A program made the translations under genes and the position numbers. A DNA stretch of 64,000 bases from Mycobacteroides immunogenum (lineage in GTDB: Bacteria > Actinomycetota > Actinomycetes > Mycobacteriales > Mycobacteriaceae). The notes under the pieces were generated by a model. It was not told the DNA's origin and did no database searches. It was given only the letters and a program-made list of their open reading frames with translations. This document shows, piece by piece, positions 17,360 through 26,155 of this stretch. The stretch spans positions 4,526,001-4,590,000 of the forward strand of contig NZ_CP011530.1 in assembly GCF_001605725.1 (NCBI RefSeq), written 5' to 3'. Position 1 is the first letter of the stretch; each line of letters begins with the position of its first letter.

Positions 17360-18285
17360 CCGTATTGGGCGGCGAGCCTACCGATCACCGCGGCGAACTC
17401 GCCCATGGTGGCGTCGAGAATGTCCTTGACCGACTCGACGCCACCGATGCGCCCGGCGACTTGACCGGTCATCGGTATGAAGGTGTTCATGTCGCCCCCG
17501 AAATAGAGGTCCAACGGATTCCCGGTCTCCGGAAGCGTCACGACATCCCTGCGTTCCATCTCCTCGGTACGCTCGCTCCGTAGCGCACGAAGCCCAGGCT
17601 TGGTCAACCGGTTGAGCAGCACGGTGTCGGTCTCGCGAGCGGCGACCACCGCGGCCTTCCAGTTGCCGTGGATCGGAGATTCGGCGGCAGACATCATCCG
17701 CGTACCCATCTGCACTCCCTCGGCGCCCAGCGCAAATGCGGCAGCCATCGACGCACCATCGCAGATCCCGCCCGCGGCGATGATCGGGACGTCGACCTGT
17801 GAACGCACCAACGGCAGCAGCACCATGGTGGACGCACCCTTCGGATCCTTGAAACCACCACCCTCGACGCCTTCCACTACCAGCCCGTCGACTCCCGCCG
17901 CCACCGCCTTGAGTGCCGCAGCCAGCGTCGGAACCACGTGAAAAACGGTGAGCCCATGGTCTTTCAGGAAGCGCGTGTATTTGTTGGGGTCGCCGGCACT
18001 GGTCGTCACGAACTTCACGCCCTGATCGACGACGAACTGCGCGGTGGACGGGTCGCGCACGAAGGCCTGCGCGATGTTGACACCGAAGGGCTTATCGGTG
18101 AGCTCACGCATGGCCCGAATCTCACCCTTGATGATGTCGAGCTCGCCAGAACTGGTCTCGATAATGCCCAACCCGCCGGCGTCGCATACGGCGCTCGCCA
18201 GCTGCGCGCGCGCAATCCAGCCCATGGGAGCCTGCACGATGGGACGCTCGATACCCAGCAGCTCGGTTACCCGATTCGTAATCAC
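17356..18285 (-). CDS. NAD(P)H-dependent flavin oxidoreductase, nitronate monooxygenase family
   Basis: A 309-residue TIM-barrel FMN enzyme of the 2-nitropropane dioxygenase/NPD family. Seen: the N-terminal RPIVQAPMGWIA, the FMN/phosphate segments GVDGLVVEGVEGGGF and IIAAGGICDGASMAAAFALGAEGVQMGTRMM. These proteins oxidise nitronates or act as enoyl reductase-like flavoproteins in actinobacterial catabolic clusters. It follows the SDR gene at 18306 by 20 nt and reads the same way, so it probably belongs to the ECH-SDR-NPD unit behind the operator at 20024. Confidence 0.9.
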   Translation of the reverse strand: MITNRVTELLGIERPIVQAPMGWIARAQLASAVCDAGGLGIIETSSGELDIIKGEIRAMRELTDKPFGVNIAQAFVRDPSTAQFVVDQGVKFVTTSAGDPNKYTRFLKDHGLTVFHVVPTLAAALKAVAAGVDGLVVEGVEGGGFKDPKGASTMVLLPLVRSQVDVPIIAAGGICDGASMAAAFALGAEGVQMGTRMMSAAESPIHGNWKAAVVAARETDTVLLNRLTKPGLRALRSERTEEMERRDVVTLPETGNPLDLYFGGDMNTFIPMTGQVAGRIGGVESVKDILDATMGEFAAVIGRLAAQYG

Positions 18286-18305
18286 GTGTCGAACCTACGC
18301 CGCCG

Positions 18306-19061
18306 TCACCGGGGCGCCATCCGGATGGCGCCATCGAGCCGGATGACTTCACCGTTGAGCATGGGGTTCTCCACGATGTGCACGGCCAGCGCGCCGTACT
18401 CGTCAGGATCACCCAGCCGCGCGGGATGCGGTACCTGTTGTCCGAGGGACTGCTGAGCCGGCTCCGGCAACGAGGCGAGTAGCGGCGTCTTGAAGAGCCC
18501 CGGTGCTATCGTGCAGACCCGAATCAGACTGCGCGCCAGGTCGCGTGCCACCGGTATGGTCATCCCGGCCACGCCCGACTTGGACGCGGTGTAGGCGGCC
18601 TGACCGACCTGACCCTCGAACGCGGCGACCGACGCCGTATTGATGATGACGCCGCGCTCCTCGCCCTTGAGCGGTTCGGTCGCGGCGATGCGCTGGGCGG
18701 CCAACCGCAACACGTTGAAGGTACCGATCAGGTTGACCTCGACCACCTTCCGGAAGTCCGCGAGCGGGAACGGCCCCTCCTTGCCGAGGGTCTTGATCGC
18801 GTTGCCGATGCCCGCGCAATTGATGTTGATACGCAGCGGCCCCATCGACTCGGCCACATCGAGCGCCTTGTCGACACCCTCCTCGTCGACGACATCCGTG
18901 GCGACGAATCTGGCACGGTCGCCCAGCGCGGCCACCACTTCCTCCCCCTTGAGGTCGATGACGACCACCGAGGCCCCGGCGTCCAGCAGCCGTTTGGTGG
19001 TCGCCAGACCCAGGCCTGACGCCCCGCCGGTAACGACCGCCACCGCGTCCTTGATCTCCAC
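18306..19061 (-). CDS. SDR family 3-hydroxyacyl-CoA dehydrogenase-like protein
   Basis: A 251-residue classical short-chain dehydrogenase: NAD site [13 protein letters not shown]-equivalent NCAGIG and catalytic S-YxxxK ([10 protein letters not shown]..., YTASK). The overall sequence, with its C-terminal [37 protein letters not shown], is typical of type II 3-hydroxyacyl-CoA dehydrogenases (HSD17B10-like). The role would be oxidation of a 3-hydroxyacyl-CoA in beta-oxidation. The unit is ECH, SDR, NPD. Confidence 0.92.
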   Translation of the reverse strand: MEIKDAVAVVTGGASGLGLATTKRLLDAGASVVVIDLKGEEVVAALGDRARFVATDVVDEEGVDKALDVAESMGPLRININCAGIGNAIKTLGKEGPFPLADFRKVVEVNLIGTFNVLRLAAQRIAATEPLKGEERGVIINTASVAAFEGQVGQAAYTASKSGVAGMTIPVARDLARSLIRVCTIAPGLFKTPLLASLPEPAQQSLGQQVPHPARLGDPDEYGALAVHIVENPMLNGEVIRLDGAIRMAPR

Positions 19062-19164
19062 GTGCGATAACTCCCTTCAGTGCGGTTCTCCGCACACAAC
19101 CCGGTTTCCGACGAACCCGTAGTCGAATGAATGTGATTGACGCCCTGGGAATCTGAGCCGTCCG

Positions 19165-19920
19165 CTAATGCACCTGTGCACGTCCCCGTGCAAGTACCGC
19201 CGTCCGTCTGGCGGCGATATCGTCGCCGCTGGTCGCAGCCATCCAGGCGCGGGCGGACTCGGCTTCGATCCACAATCCCGTCTGGGTCTGACTCAGGTCG
19301 ATGCGGTGGTACGAATCCAGCAACGCGCGGACGGCGTTCTGGTTGTTACCGACTATCGACGAAGCTATCCGGTGTGCGGTCGACATCAGCTCACCGTGCG
19401 GAACCACCTCGGTGATCAGACCGGCAAGCCGCGCGTCCTCGGCTGAGAGGTAGTCGCCGGTCAAACTCATACGGCGGGCCACGCCCACACCTACCTTCTG
19501 GGGCAGCCGCACACTCAGACCCCAAGAAGGCAGTAGGCCCACCCGGGCATGGGTGTCGGCGAATCGCGCGTGCTCGGAGGCGATCAGCACATCGCAGTAG
19601 AGCGCGATCTCCAGGCCACCGGTGACAGCGGGTCCGTTGATGGCTCCGATCACAGGTTTTCGCATATCCGGCCACTGCGGAGAGATATCCGGCAGATCGG
19701 TGTTGCGGCCGAACTCCTTGAGATCCAGTCCGGCGCAGAACACCGGATCGGCGCCCGTCACGATCACCACATCGACGCCGTCGTCGGCTTCGGCGGCCCG
19801 TAGTGCCGCGAAGAAGAGGCCGCGCAGCTCGGCCGACAACGCATTGCGGGCCTGCGGTCGATTCAACGTCAGGGTGCGCATACGGTCGACGGTCTCGACG
19901 AGCAGAACAGGCGCACCCAT
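19165..19920 (-). CDS. Enoyl-CoA hydratase/isomerase family protein
   Basis: A crotonase-fold protein of about 251 residues. The oxyanion-hole segments are visible (FCAGLDLKEF and INGPAVTGGLEIALYCDV), as are the N-terminal LTLNRPQARNAL and RVGLLPSWG. It would hydrate or isomerise an enoyl-CoA. The ATG at 19920 is chosen; GTG 19929 is an alternative, and longer open frame upstream runs into the operator region. It begins the leftward unit ECH-SDR-NPD and is divergent from the acuI-like gene, with a TAGAT-type operator between them. Confidence 0.9.
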   Translation of the reverse strand: MGAPVLLVETVDRMRTLTLNRPQARNALSAELRGLFFAALRAAEADDGVDVVIVTGADPVFCAGLDLKEFGRNTDLPDISPQWPDMRKPVIGAINGPAVTGGLEIALYCDVLIASEHARFADTHARVGLLPSWGLSVRLPQKVGVGVARRMSLTGDYLSAEDARLAGLITEVVPHGELMSTAHRIASSIVGNNQNAVRALLDSYHRIDLSQTQTGLWIEAESARAWMAATSGDDIAARRTAVLARGRAQVH

Positions 19921-20023
19921 ATCGGTCACAGCGGCCGGCCTGGTGCCGTCGTGCACTCCGGCTGTCGCATAGCTGCCCTCCGACTGTTGACGAGGCGGTA
20001 TCACGCACCTACGCTAGCACTGC

Positions 20024-20035
20024 TAGATCAATCTA
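20024..20035. promoter_or_regulatory. TAGATTGATCTA operator, site 1
   Basis: TAGATCAATCTA (reverse complement TAGATTGATCTA), an exact copy of the recurring 12-bp dyad. It lies in the divergent gap between the enoyl-CoA hydratase and the acuI-like gene, so one site could control both directions. Confidence 0.7.
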
Positions 20036-20168
20036 TCTACCGCTAGGGTTTCCCGACCCGTCGCCGACCCAGATGCTGGAATCAGTCGGGACAGGTTGCC
20101 CACGAACGCATCTCGTCACAGTTCGGTGGCCGCAGCTTAACCGCGGGACGTCCTACAAGGAAGGTGTC

Positions 20169-21161
20169 ATGTCCGATTCTTTTAACGCATTCGTGGTGAA
20201 CAAGAACGACAGCGGATTCAGTGCTGGCGTACAACAACTCACACTTGAGGACCTGCCCGCGGGTGACGTCACCGTGCGAGTCCAGTATTCGAGTGTCAAC
20301 TACAAGGACGGCCTCGCCTGCCTTCCCGAAAGCCCCGTGGTCACCTCGTACCCGATGGTCCCAGGCATCGATCTCGCAGGCACCGTCGTCGAATCGAGCG
20401 ACCCCCGCTTCACAGCCGGCGACGAGGTGCTTGCTATCGGCCGCGCACTGGGCACCGCACAGTTCGGCGGCTATGCCGAATACGCTCGCCTGTCCAGCGA
20501 TTGGCTGGAACCCCTGCCCCCCGGCCTCACGCTGAAAGAAGCGATGGCCCTTGGCACCGCGGGGTTCACGGCGGCACTCGCGATCCAGCGGCTCGAGGAG
20601 AACGGTCTACGGCCGGGCGACGGCCCCGTACTGGTCACCGGCGCCACTGGCGGCGTCGGCAGCACGGCCGTCAACATGCTCGCCGGCCTTGGTCACGAGG
20701 TCGCCGCCAGCACCGGTAAGTCCACCGAGCACGAGTATCTCCAGGAGCTCGGTGCCACCAAGATCCTCAGCCGCGAAGAGGTCTCCGCACACAGCGACAG
20801 CCCACTGGAGGGCGAGCTCTGGGCAGGTGCCGTGGATCCGGTGGGCGCCGACACTACTGCGTACCTGTTGCGGACCACACGCTACGGCGGGTCGGTCGCG
20901 ACCTGCGGGCTCACCGGCGGTTTCGCGGTGAATACCACCGTGCTGCCCTTCATCTTGCGCGGTGTGAATCTGCTCGGCATCGACTCCGTGCAGTGCCCCG
21001 AAGATGTGCGCGCGGTGGTCTGGAAGCGCCTCGGCGCCGATCTCAAACCAAAGAACTTGGCGGACAGCATTTCCCATGAGGTCGGCCTGGAAGAAATTCC
21101 GTCGGTGACCGCAAGCATCCTTGGCGGCGGCGTCAAGGGCCGAACCATCGTGCGGCTCTAG
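20169..21161 (+). CDS. AcuI/YhdH-type medium-chain NADPH oxidoreductase
   Basis: A 330-residue MDR-superfamily oxidoreductase of the YhdH/AcuI family (acrylyl-CoA reductase-like). Seen: N-terminal SVNYKDGLACLPESPVVTSYPMVPGIDLAGTV and nucleotide-binding LVTGATGGVGSTAVNMLAGLGHEV. No structural zinc lobe is present, as expected. It would reduce a short enoyl-CoA or enone with NADPH. AAGGAAGG lies a few nucleotides before ATG 20169. A strong hairpin follows the stop by 17 nt, so it is probably monocistronic. Operator site 1 lies about 135 nt upstream. Confidence 0.9.
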   Translation: MSDSFNAFVVNKNDSGFSAGVQQLTLEDLPAGDVTVRVQYSSVNYKDGLACLPESPVVTSYPMVPGIDLAGTVVESSDPRFTAGDEVLAIGRALGTAQFGGYAEYARLSSDWLEPLPPGLTLKEAMALGTAGFTAALAIQRLEENGLRPGDGPVLVTGATGGVGSTAVNMLAGLGHEVAASTGKSTEHEYLQELGATKILSREEVSAHSDSPLEGELWAGAVDPVGADTTAYLLRTTRYGGSVATCGLTGGFAVNTTVLPFILRGVNLLGIDSVQCPEDVRAVVWKRLGADLKPKNLADSISHEVGLEEIPSVTASILGGGVKGRTIVRL

Positions 21162-21178
21162 AGCCGACCCCGACCGCT

Positions 21179-21218
21179 GCTGCGCCCACCGGCGACCCGA
21201 AACCTCGGTGGGCGCAGC
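21179..21218. terminator. Intrinsic-type hairpin after the acuI-like gene
   Basis: Perfect 13-bp arms GCTGCGCCCACCG (21179-21191) and reverse complement (21206-21218) with a 14-nt loop, 17 nt after the stop. GC-rich, no U-tract. Confidence 0.75.
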
Positions 21219-21292
21219 GGCCCATCAACTACCCAGCTTCCGCATAAAACGGATTCCGCCGGCAAGACTCCTTCCAGAATGGAACGACCGAG

Positions 21293-21490
21293 ATGGCCGA
21301 ACTTACTATCGAAGAGATGGAAGCAATCCTCGCTGAACACGAAATCTGTGAGCTCGCGCAGGATATCGAGGCGACCATGGGCACGGTAGTTCCCAACCCA
21401 CACTATGAATTTCCGACCGCCGGATGGGCCGCGGACGGCCAAGAGGCGGTTCGCGAAGCTCGCCAAGCCCTTGGACCACAACACAATTAA
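21293..21490 (+). pseudogene. Truncated NTF2/SnoaL-like gene fragment
   Basis: A 65-codon frame whose product aligns with the N-terminal third of the NTF2-like protein at 24355-24873: EEMEAILAEHE matches KEMEAVLLAHE, DIEATMGTVVPNPHYEFPT matches DLDATMATLVDNPHYELPT, and AVREAR matches AVREAY. After that the similarity stops and the frame ends. The rest of the fold (about 110 residues) is absent from the 60 nt before the next gene. It may be a decayed duplicate, or a short protein that has kept the oligomer-forming helix. It lies in front of an ABM gene. Confidence 0.6.
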
Positions 21491-21550
21491 TCTGACAGCC
21501 GCCCAGGATTTCGTGCGCCCAGCCCTACCACGCCCGACGTAAGGAATCGA

Positions 21551-21844
21551 ATGACCGTCCAAGTGATCATGGAACTGACCGTCAAGGAGAACCGCCACGC
21601 CGACTTCCGGGAGTTCATGGTGAAGATCCTGCCGCACTCCCGGTCCTACAAGGGCTGCGTATGTATCGAACTCGTTCGCAATCAGGATAATCCGGCACAT
21701 CTGCTCGTCATGGAGAAGTGGAACGGCCGCCAGGACTACGAAAGGTACCTCTCCTGGCGAATGGAGTCGGGCCTCATGAACGAGATCGCGGAGATGATCG
21801 AAGATCAACCGAAACTGCAATTCTTCGACCCGATAGGGCTGTAG
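21551..21844 (+). CDS. ABM-domain (antibiotic biosynthesis monooxygenase) family protein
   Basis: A 97-residue ferredoxin-like-fold protein of the ABM/YgiN quinol-monooxygenase type: N-terminal TVQVIMELTVKE, a central GCVCIELVRNQDNPAHLLVMEKW and the end KLQFFDPIGL. These small dimeric enzymes oxidise phenolic or quinol substrates without cofactor, or act as haem/quinone-binding proteins. Start ATG 21551, with AAGGAATCGA before it. A second ABM gene is at 54417. Confidence 0.85.
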   Translation: MTVQVIMELTVKENRHADFREFMVKILPHSRSYKGCVCIELVRNQDNPAHLLVMEKWNGRQDYERYLSWRMESGLMNEIAEMIEDQPKLQFFDPIGL

Positions 21845-21923
21845 ACACTCGCCCCGCAACGCATCTGACACGAAAGAAGTGCGCCAAGGCGCCGTACGAC
21901 CCTTGCCACCCCTTGCCATTGTA

Positions 21924-21935
21924 TAGATTGATCTA
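21924..21935. promoter_or_regulatory. TAGATTGATCTA operator, site 2
   Basis: Exact TAGATTGATCTA in the 223-nt gap before the VOC gene that starts at 22068. It presumably controls that gene. Confidence 0.7.
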
Positions 21936-22067
21936 GTACCGTGATATCGCGGCCCCAGCAGCCAGGTAGCGCACATAGCGCGCAGCGTCCCCAGAGCTGA
22001 CCGCGCTGGCCGGAGCTCCGGGTCATCCCCGCATCATGTGGAATCCAAAATTGGAAAGGTTAGGCAA

Positions 22068-22586
22068 ATGATCAAGATCGAGCGGGTGGCGCACGTCGTC
22101 ATCAAGGTCCGCAGCCTGGAGAAGTCGCTTGACTTCTACACCCGGATCCTTGGGCTGAAGGTGATGGGCACCATCGACCCGGCAGTCGTCTTTCTGTCGA
22201 CCGGTCGCGATCACCACGAACTCGGCATAGCTCAGCTCGGCGACGAGGCACCCAATGGAAAGTTCTACCAAATCGGCATGGAACACTTCGCATTCAAGCT
22301 CCGCAACGAGGATGACCTCATCGAGGCCTACGAGACTCTGCTACACGAGAAAGTCCAAATCGCTTACACCGTCAACCATGGCGTGACCAAGAGCATCTAC
22401 TTCTACGACCCCGACGGCAACGAGCTCGAAGTCTATGCGGACAACTCGCCGGAAGAGGTCGCAAGTTTTGAGAATCCGTATGGCGGGATGGAAAAGCTGG
22501 CCTTTGCCACCGACCAGCCGTCGTTGATGGACTCACTGATCAAGGCTCAGCAGGAAATGGCCGAGGCAGCCGCCGCCCAATCCTGA
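22068..22586 (+). CDS. VOC family protein (glyoxalase/extradiol dioxygenase fold)
   Basis: A 172-residue vicinal-oxygen-chelate protein with two beta-alpha-beta-beta-beta units. Likely metal ligands are His9 (IERVAHVVIKVRSL), a His in MEHFAFKL, and Glu in YFYDPDGNELEVYAD. The motifs fit the glyoxalase/dioxygenase superfamily; the exact reaction is unknown. The start at ATG 22068 is favoured by GGAAAGG about 8 nt upstream over GTG 22038. The gene is preceded by operator site 2 and ended by a strong hairpin. Confidence 0.87.
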   Translation: MIKIERVAHVVIKVRSLEKSLDFYTRILGLKVMGTIDPAVVFLSTGRDHHELGIAQLGDEAPNGKFYQIGMEHFAFKLRNEDDLIEAYETLLHEKVQIAYTVNHGVTKSIYFYDPDGNELEVYADNSPEEVASFENPYGGMEKLAFATDQPSLMDSLIKAQQEMAEAAAAQS

Positions 22587-22600
22587 TCTTCCGCAATGCC

Positions 22601-22667
22601 ATTGGCCCGGATCCACATGCGGCGCGCCTCACCTACCCGTGAAAGCAGCCGACGGATCCGGGCCAAT
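22601..22667. terminator. Bidirectional hairpin between convergent genes
   Basis: Perfect 14-bp arms ATTGGCCCGGATCC (22601-22614) and reverse complement (22654-22667) with a 39-nt loop, between the end of the VOC gene and the end of the flavin reductase gene. Confidence 0.7.
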
Positions 22668-22692
22668 TCGCGTATGGCCGCTCCGCCACCCA

Positions 22693-23229
22693 CTATGTTT
22701 CGCCGACGAAGTCGGCTACATCGATTCCGAAGGTGATCGCCATGAGTCGGCGGAACTGGCTGCCGTGGAAAACAAGTGGCGGGGCTGCCGGATTGGCGTG
22801 CAGGCCATGGATCTCAAGCAACGCCATGACATGATCACCGGCCGGAACCTCGGCATGCAGGGAACACTCCAGCCACGCGGTGGCACCACGAACGAACACC
22901 GCGTCCCCGGCCGAGTGATCCCAGGCGATATCGGCGAATCGGCCCGCCTTCTTGCGGGCGAGATCCATGCAGATCCCATCTTGCCCCTGCGCAAGGATGC
23001 TGATCCCCATCCGGGGTTGTTCGCGCAGCGCTTGCCAAGTACCCGAAGATGTCTGAAAGCACAGCGATACCAGCGGGGGCGCCAGGGAAACAGACGTAAA
23101 CGAGCTGGCAGCCATGCCGATCGGTTCGCCATCAACCTTCGCGCATACCGCGGTCACCCCCGATGGAAAGCAACCGAACGCGCGGCGCAAGAGACCAGGA
23201 TCGGTGTCGATCGATTCGATGGTGATCAT
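22693..23229 (-). CDS. Flavin reductase family protein (HsaB/HpaC-like)
   Basis: A 178-residue flavin reductase-like domain protein: FGCFPSGVTAVCAKVDGEPIGMAASSFTSVSLAPPLVSLC is the FMN-binding signature, and AWLECSLHAEVPAGDHVMALLEIHGL is the second conserved segment. Such proteins supply reduced flavin to two-component monooxygenases in phenol and steroid degradation (HsaB type). No matching large oxygenase subunit is in the window. It is the last gene of the unit NTF2-like, SDR, flavin reductase, behind the 24-nt operator at 24976. Confidence 0.9.
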   Translation of the reverse strand: MITIESIDTDPGLLRRAFGCFPSGVTAVCAKVDGEPIGMAASSFTSVSLAPPLVSLCFQTSSGTWQALREQPRMGISILAQGQDGICMDLARKKAGRFADIAWDHSAGDAVFVRGATAWLECSLHAEVPAGDHVMALLEIHGLHANPAAPPLVFHGSQFRRLMAITFGIDVADFVGET

Positions 23230-23280
23230 GGGCTTCCCGTCGTGTTCTCCGGCTTCCGCCGCGAGATTGGATGTACGAAA

Positions 23281-24222
23281 CTACTTCCGCCAGTCGGACT
23301 TCAGCTCCGACTGCCAATCAGAGGCCAGCGCGGAGTTGAAGCGGGCCATGTCATAAGCGGCATCGGGCACGATTTCCGCATCCGCCATATCGCGGCTCTG
23401 ATCAAACCGTTCGGCGACGAACTCGGCGGTCAATTCGGCGTCGGCGACACCCTTGTTGCCGTATATCCCGTATCGGCTGAAACGGCCACCGCCGATACGG
23501 AACAGTTCACCCGAAACATTGCATTCCCTGCTGCACAGAAAGGCAACACCCTCGGCCACCAGCTCGGGTGTGTGCGACTTAAACCAGTCCATGGTTCCGG
23601 GCTCGGCAGTGTCGTCGACGCTTCGCGTATAGGCCTGGGGAAAAATAGTATTCACGAGAATGCCGAGGGGGCCACCCTCGATCGCGGCGGAACCCGAGAT
23701 ACCGATGATGCCACCTTTCGCAGCCACATACGCCAGCATTCCCTGTTGCCCCAGAACAGTATTCGACGATGTATTGACGATCCGGCCGTAATTCTGATCG
23801 CGCATGATGGGCCAGACACGGCGCATCAGCATCAGCGACCCAATCAAGTTGCTGCGAATCACGCCTTCCAAATTTTCGTCGGCATCCTCATCCACGTTGT
23901 GGAACGGCCGACTGCCGCCCGCATTGTTGACGAGAATGTCAACACGCCCAAAGGACTTCATCGCAGATTCAACGATTACCCGCGCACTCTCCCCGGTTCC
24001 GACCGCCGTCCCGTCCGCGACCGCCTCACCGCCGGCAGCCACAATCTCGTCGACAACCGACTGCGCCACCTCGTTCGTACCGGGTGTCAGCGTGTCGAAT
24101 CCACCACCGTAGTCGTTGACCAGGACCTTCGCGCCACGCTTGCCCAACGCCAAGGCCGTCGCGCGGCCAATGCCGCGTCCGGAACCCGTGACGATTGCGA
24201 CCTGACCCGCAAAACTCAGCAT
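23281..24222 (-). CDS. SDR family oxidoreductase (MFE-2-like)
   Basis: A 313-residue SDR with TGSGRGIGRATALALGKRGAKVLVNDYGGG, the N-terminal signature of peroxisomal MFE-2-type 3-hydroxyacyl-CoA dehydrogenases. NNAGGSRPF and the YVAAKGG active-site segment are present. About 60 extra C-terminal residues (after RIGGGRFSRYGIYG) extend beyond a minimal SDR. The likely role is oxidation of a hydroxyl on a CoA-bound or cyclic intermediate. It lies 51 nt upstream of the flavin reductase and 132 nt after the NTF2-like gene. Confidence 0.9.
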   Translation of the reverse strand: MLSFAGQVAIVTGSGRGIGRATALALGKRGAKVLVNDYGGGFDTLTPGTNEVAQSVVDEIVAAGGEAVADGTAVGTGESARVIVESAMKSFGRVDILVNNAGGSRPFHNVDEDADENLEGVIRSNLIGSLMLMRRVWPIMRDQNYGRIVNTSSNTVLGQQGMLAYVAAKGGIIGISGSAAIEGGPLGILVNTIFPQAYTRSVDDTAEPGTMDWFKSHTPELVAEGVAFLCSRECNVSGELFRIGGGRFSRYGIYGNKGVADAELTAEFVAERFDQSRDMADAEIVPDAAYDMARFNSALASDWQSELKSDWRK

Positions 24223-24354
24223 CGACTGTCCTCGCTCTGTGTTCTCAATACCCAGCGCACTCGCGGCGACTCACCGCCGGTAGGCCTCCGCGAGTGCGTG
24301 GCTCAATACTCCGATACCCCACCGTTACTGAATGTTTCGGCGAGATACGGTGGC

Positions 24355-24873
24355 TTAGTTAATGGTGATTCCGTGACGCGCAGCCACCTCGTACGCATCA
24401 TGCCTATCGATCATGGGGGCCGCATCGGCCAGCTTCGTGACGCCTGGAACGTCGGCGAAATCCGGGCCCAGGTTTTCACTCATCATCTCCGCGAAGTGGC
24501 CGTCCATGTACATCCGCTCGCCAGAAATCAGCTTCTGCTCCGGATCGAAGGACATGACAACGATGTATCCGCCGGTGACCCGCTCGCCGTTGGATTTCGT
24601 GAAGGACACGTGTGCCTCGCGAACCAGCGTGTTGTGCGAGATGGCATGTACGCGCATCTGAGCGGCGACATTCCGCTCACGCGTACCCGGCATGATCCGG
24701 CTGTATGCCTCGCGAACGGCGTCGTAGCCGTCGAACGCGAACCCCAGCGTAGGAAGCTCGTAGTGGGGATTGTCGACCAATGTCGCCATGGTGGCGTCCA
24801 GGTCCTCCTCTAGCTCACCCTTCTCATGGGCGAGCAGAACTGCTTCCATTTCTTTCTTGGACATTTCTTCCAT
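24355..24873 (-). CDS. NTF2/SnoaL-like protein
   Basis: A 172-residue protein of the NTF2-like superfamily: an N-terminal helix pair (MEAVLLAHEKGELEEDLDATMATLVDNPHYE), then the cone-shaped sheet region (VHAISHNTLVREAHVSFTKSNGERVTGGYIVVMSFDPEQKLISGERMYMD). Family members are dehydratases, isomerases or cyclases of small hydrophobic compounds. ATG 24873 is chosen because AAAGGAG lies 11 nt upstream. It heads a three-gene unit and has the 24-nt operator about 100 nt upstream. A truncated relative is at 21293. Confidence 0.82.
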   Translation of the reverse strand: MEEMSKKEMEAVLLAHEKGELEEDLDATMATLVDNPHYELPTLGFAFDGYDAVREAYSRIMPGTRERNVAAQMRVHAISHNTLVREAHVSFTKSNGERVTGGYIVVMSFDPEQKLISGERMYMDGHFAEMMSENLGPDFADVPGVTKLADAAPMIDRHDAYEVAARHGITIN

Positions 24874-24975
24874 GGCCTGCGGGTCTCCTTTGAACCGTTG
24901 ATGGGCTGAGATCAGGTCTAGCGCCAACCTGCGTCGTCTTGTTCGCGCCTAGCGCTCGCGCCAGTGCCGTGACCT

Positions 24976-24999
24976 ATCTGACAATTTATCATGTCAGAT
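24976..24999. promoter_or_regulatory. ATCTGACA...TGTCAGAT operator, site A
   Basis: 24-nt dyad with arms ATCTGACA and TGTCAGAT and an 8-nt centre. It lies upstream of the NTF2-SDR-flavin reductase unit. The flanks 24874-24975 and 25000-25139 hold no gene that I can support. Confidence 0.7.
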
Positions 25000-25139
25000 G
25001 AGTCTTGTCCCCTCTTTCTTCCCGAAAGTAATTGCGTATCAAGAACACTTCGAAGGCCGGTGACAAAGAACGGACAATCGGGAGCGCCGCGAGGACTATC
25101 TCGCGTGGCATATCACGTTCGATATCACGGTCTAGCTGG

Positions 25140-26108
25140 TCATGCGTGTGCGAAAAGCCTTGCAATCCAGTCGTTTCTCGTCGCGGTCGCCGTCTGAGCC
25201 AACGCGGTATGCGGAGCGACCATATCGAATCCGTGGAATCCACCGGGCCACACATGCAACTCAGCCTGTACGCCCGCGCACCACAAACGTGTCGCGTATT
25301 CGACGTCCTCGTCGCGAAAGACCTCCGCCGAACCACAGTCGATGAAGGTGGGCGGCAGCCCGGCAAGATCCCTCGCACGGGCCGGCGCGGCGTAGATAGA
25401 CACGTTGTCGGTGGCACGCCGGTCGCCGAGCAGCGCGTCCCAGCCCACCACGTTACTTGAGCGGATCCACAGGCCGGCGTTCTCGTATTGGACAGTCGAA
25501 GCGGTCTGATCACGGTCGTCGAGCATCGGACAGATCAGTACCTGCCCGGCCAGGCCGGGACCGCTGCGATCGCGTGCCATCAACGCGCAACCGGCCGCGA
25601 GACCTCCACCCGCGCTGGCACCGACAATGATCAGTCGATCCCTATCTATCCCGAGTTGAGCAGCCTGTTCAGCGGTCCAGAGCAGCCCGGCGTAGCAGTC
25701 CTCGACCGGATAGGGGTCTGGGAATTCCGGCGCCAGCCGGTATTCCAGGGTCACCGCGACGGCATCGTGTTCCACGATCCACGGCATGATCTGGGCAATA
25801 CCGACCATCGGATTTCCGGCGATCATGCCTCCGCCATGCACATGGTAAATGCCTGGCCCCACACTGGATTTGTCCGCTCGCCGGATTACCGAGGCGACAA
25901 GCTCGGCGCCTTCATACCCCGGGATGGTCACCTCACTCCGGATCAGGCCGGCCGCCGCCAGGTCATCATCGGTAGCGACTCCGGGTAAGGGGGCCTGCCG
26001 TAGCTCCCCGATCGTCTCCGCCGTGACCGCGGGTATCTGATCGGCCACCGCGGCCAGGATCGCTTCCAACTCGGGATCGAATGGCGGGCATACCGCTGAA
26101 CTGCACAT
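25140..26108 (-). CDS. Alpha/beta hydrolase, hormone-sensitive lipase family
   Basis: A 322-residue esterase/lipase. The HSL oxyanion motif HGGG (YHVHGGGMIAG), nucleophile GASAGG, and the C-terminal acid and His (GSAEVFRDE, GFHGFD) are all visible. There is no signal peptide, so it is cytosolic. It would cleave a short ester or lactone, possibly of an imported lipid. ATG 26108 is chosen because AGGAG lies 5-6 nt before it; a TTG one codon upstream is too close. The gene follows the DUF732 gene of the mce operon by 47 nt and is probably its last member. Confidence 0.92.
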   Translation of the reverse strand: MCSSAVCPPFDPELEAILAAVADQIPAVTAETIGELRQAPLPGVATDDDLAAAGLIRSEVTIPGYEGAELVASVIRRADKSSVGPGIYHVHGGGMIAGNPMVGIAQIMPWIVEHDAVAVTLEYRLAPEFPDPYPVEDCYAGLLWTAEQAAQLGIDRDRLIIVGASAGGGLAAGCALMARDRSGPGLAGQVLICPMLDDRDQTASTVQYENAGLWIRSSNVVGWDALLGDRRATDNVSIYAAPARARDLAGLPPTFIDCGSAEVFRDEDVEYATRLWCAGVQAELHVWPGGFHGFDMVAPHTALAQTATATRNDWIARLFAHA

Positions 26109-26155
26109 CAACGCTCCTAATAAGGTGAAGGGATAAAAGAACTTTGGCCGATCTT

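Noticed and set aside
21489..21500. AATCTGACAG after the NTF2-like fragment
   Set aside because: Half-site only, with no inverted partner within 30 nt.
22639..24813. Very long open frame on the plus strand opposite the flavin reductase, SDR and NTF2-like genes
   Set aside because: High-GC antisense frame. The minus-strand products have clear family motifs; the plus-strand translation is Arg/His-rich with none.
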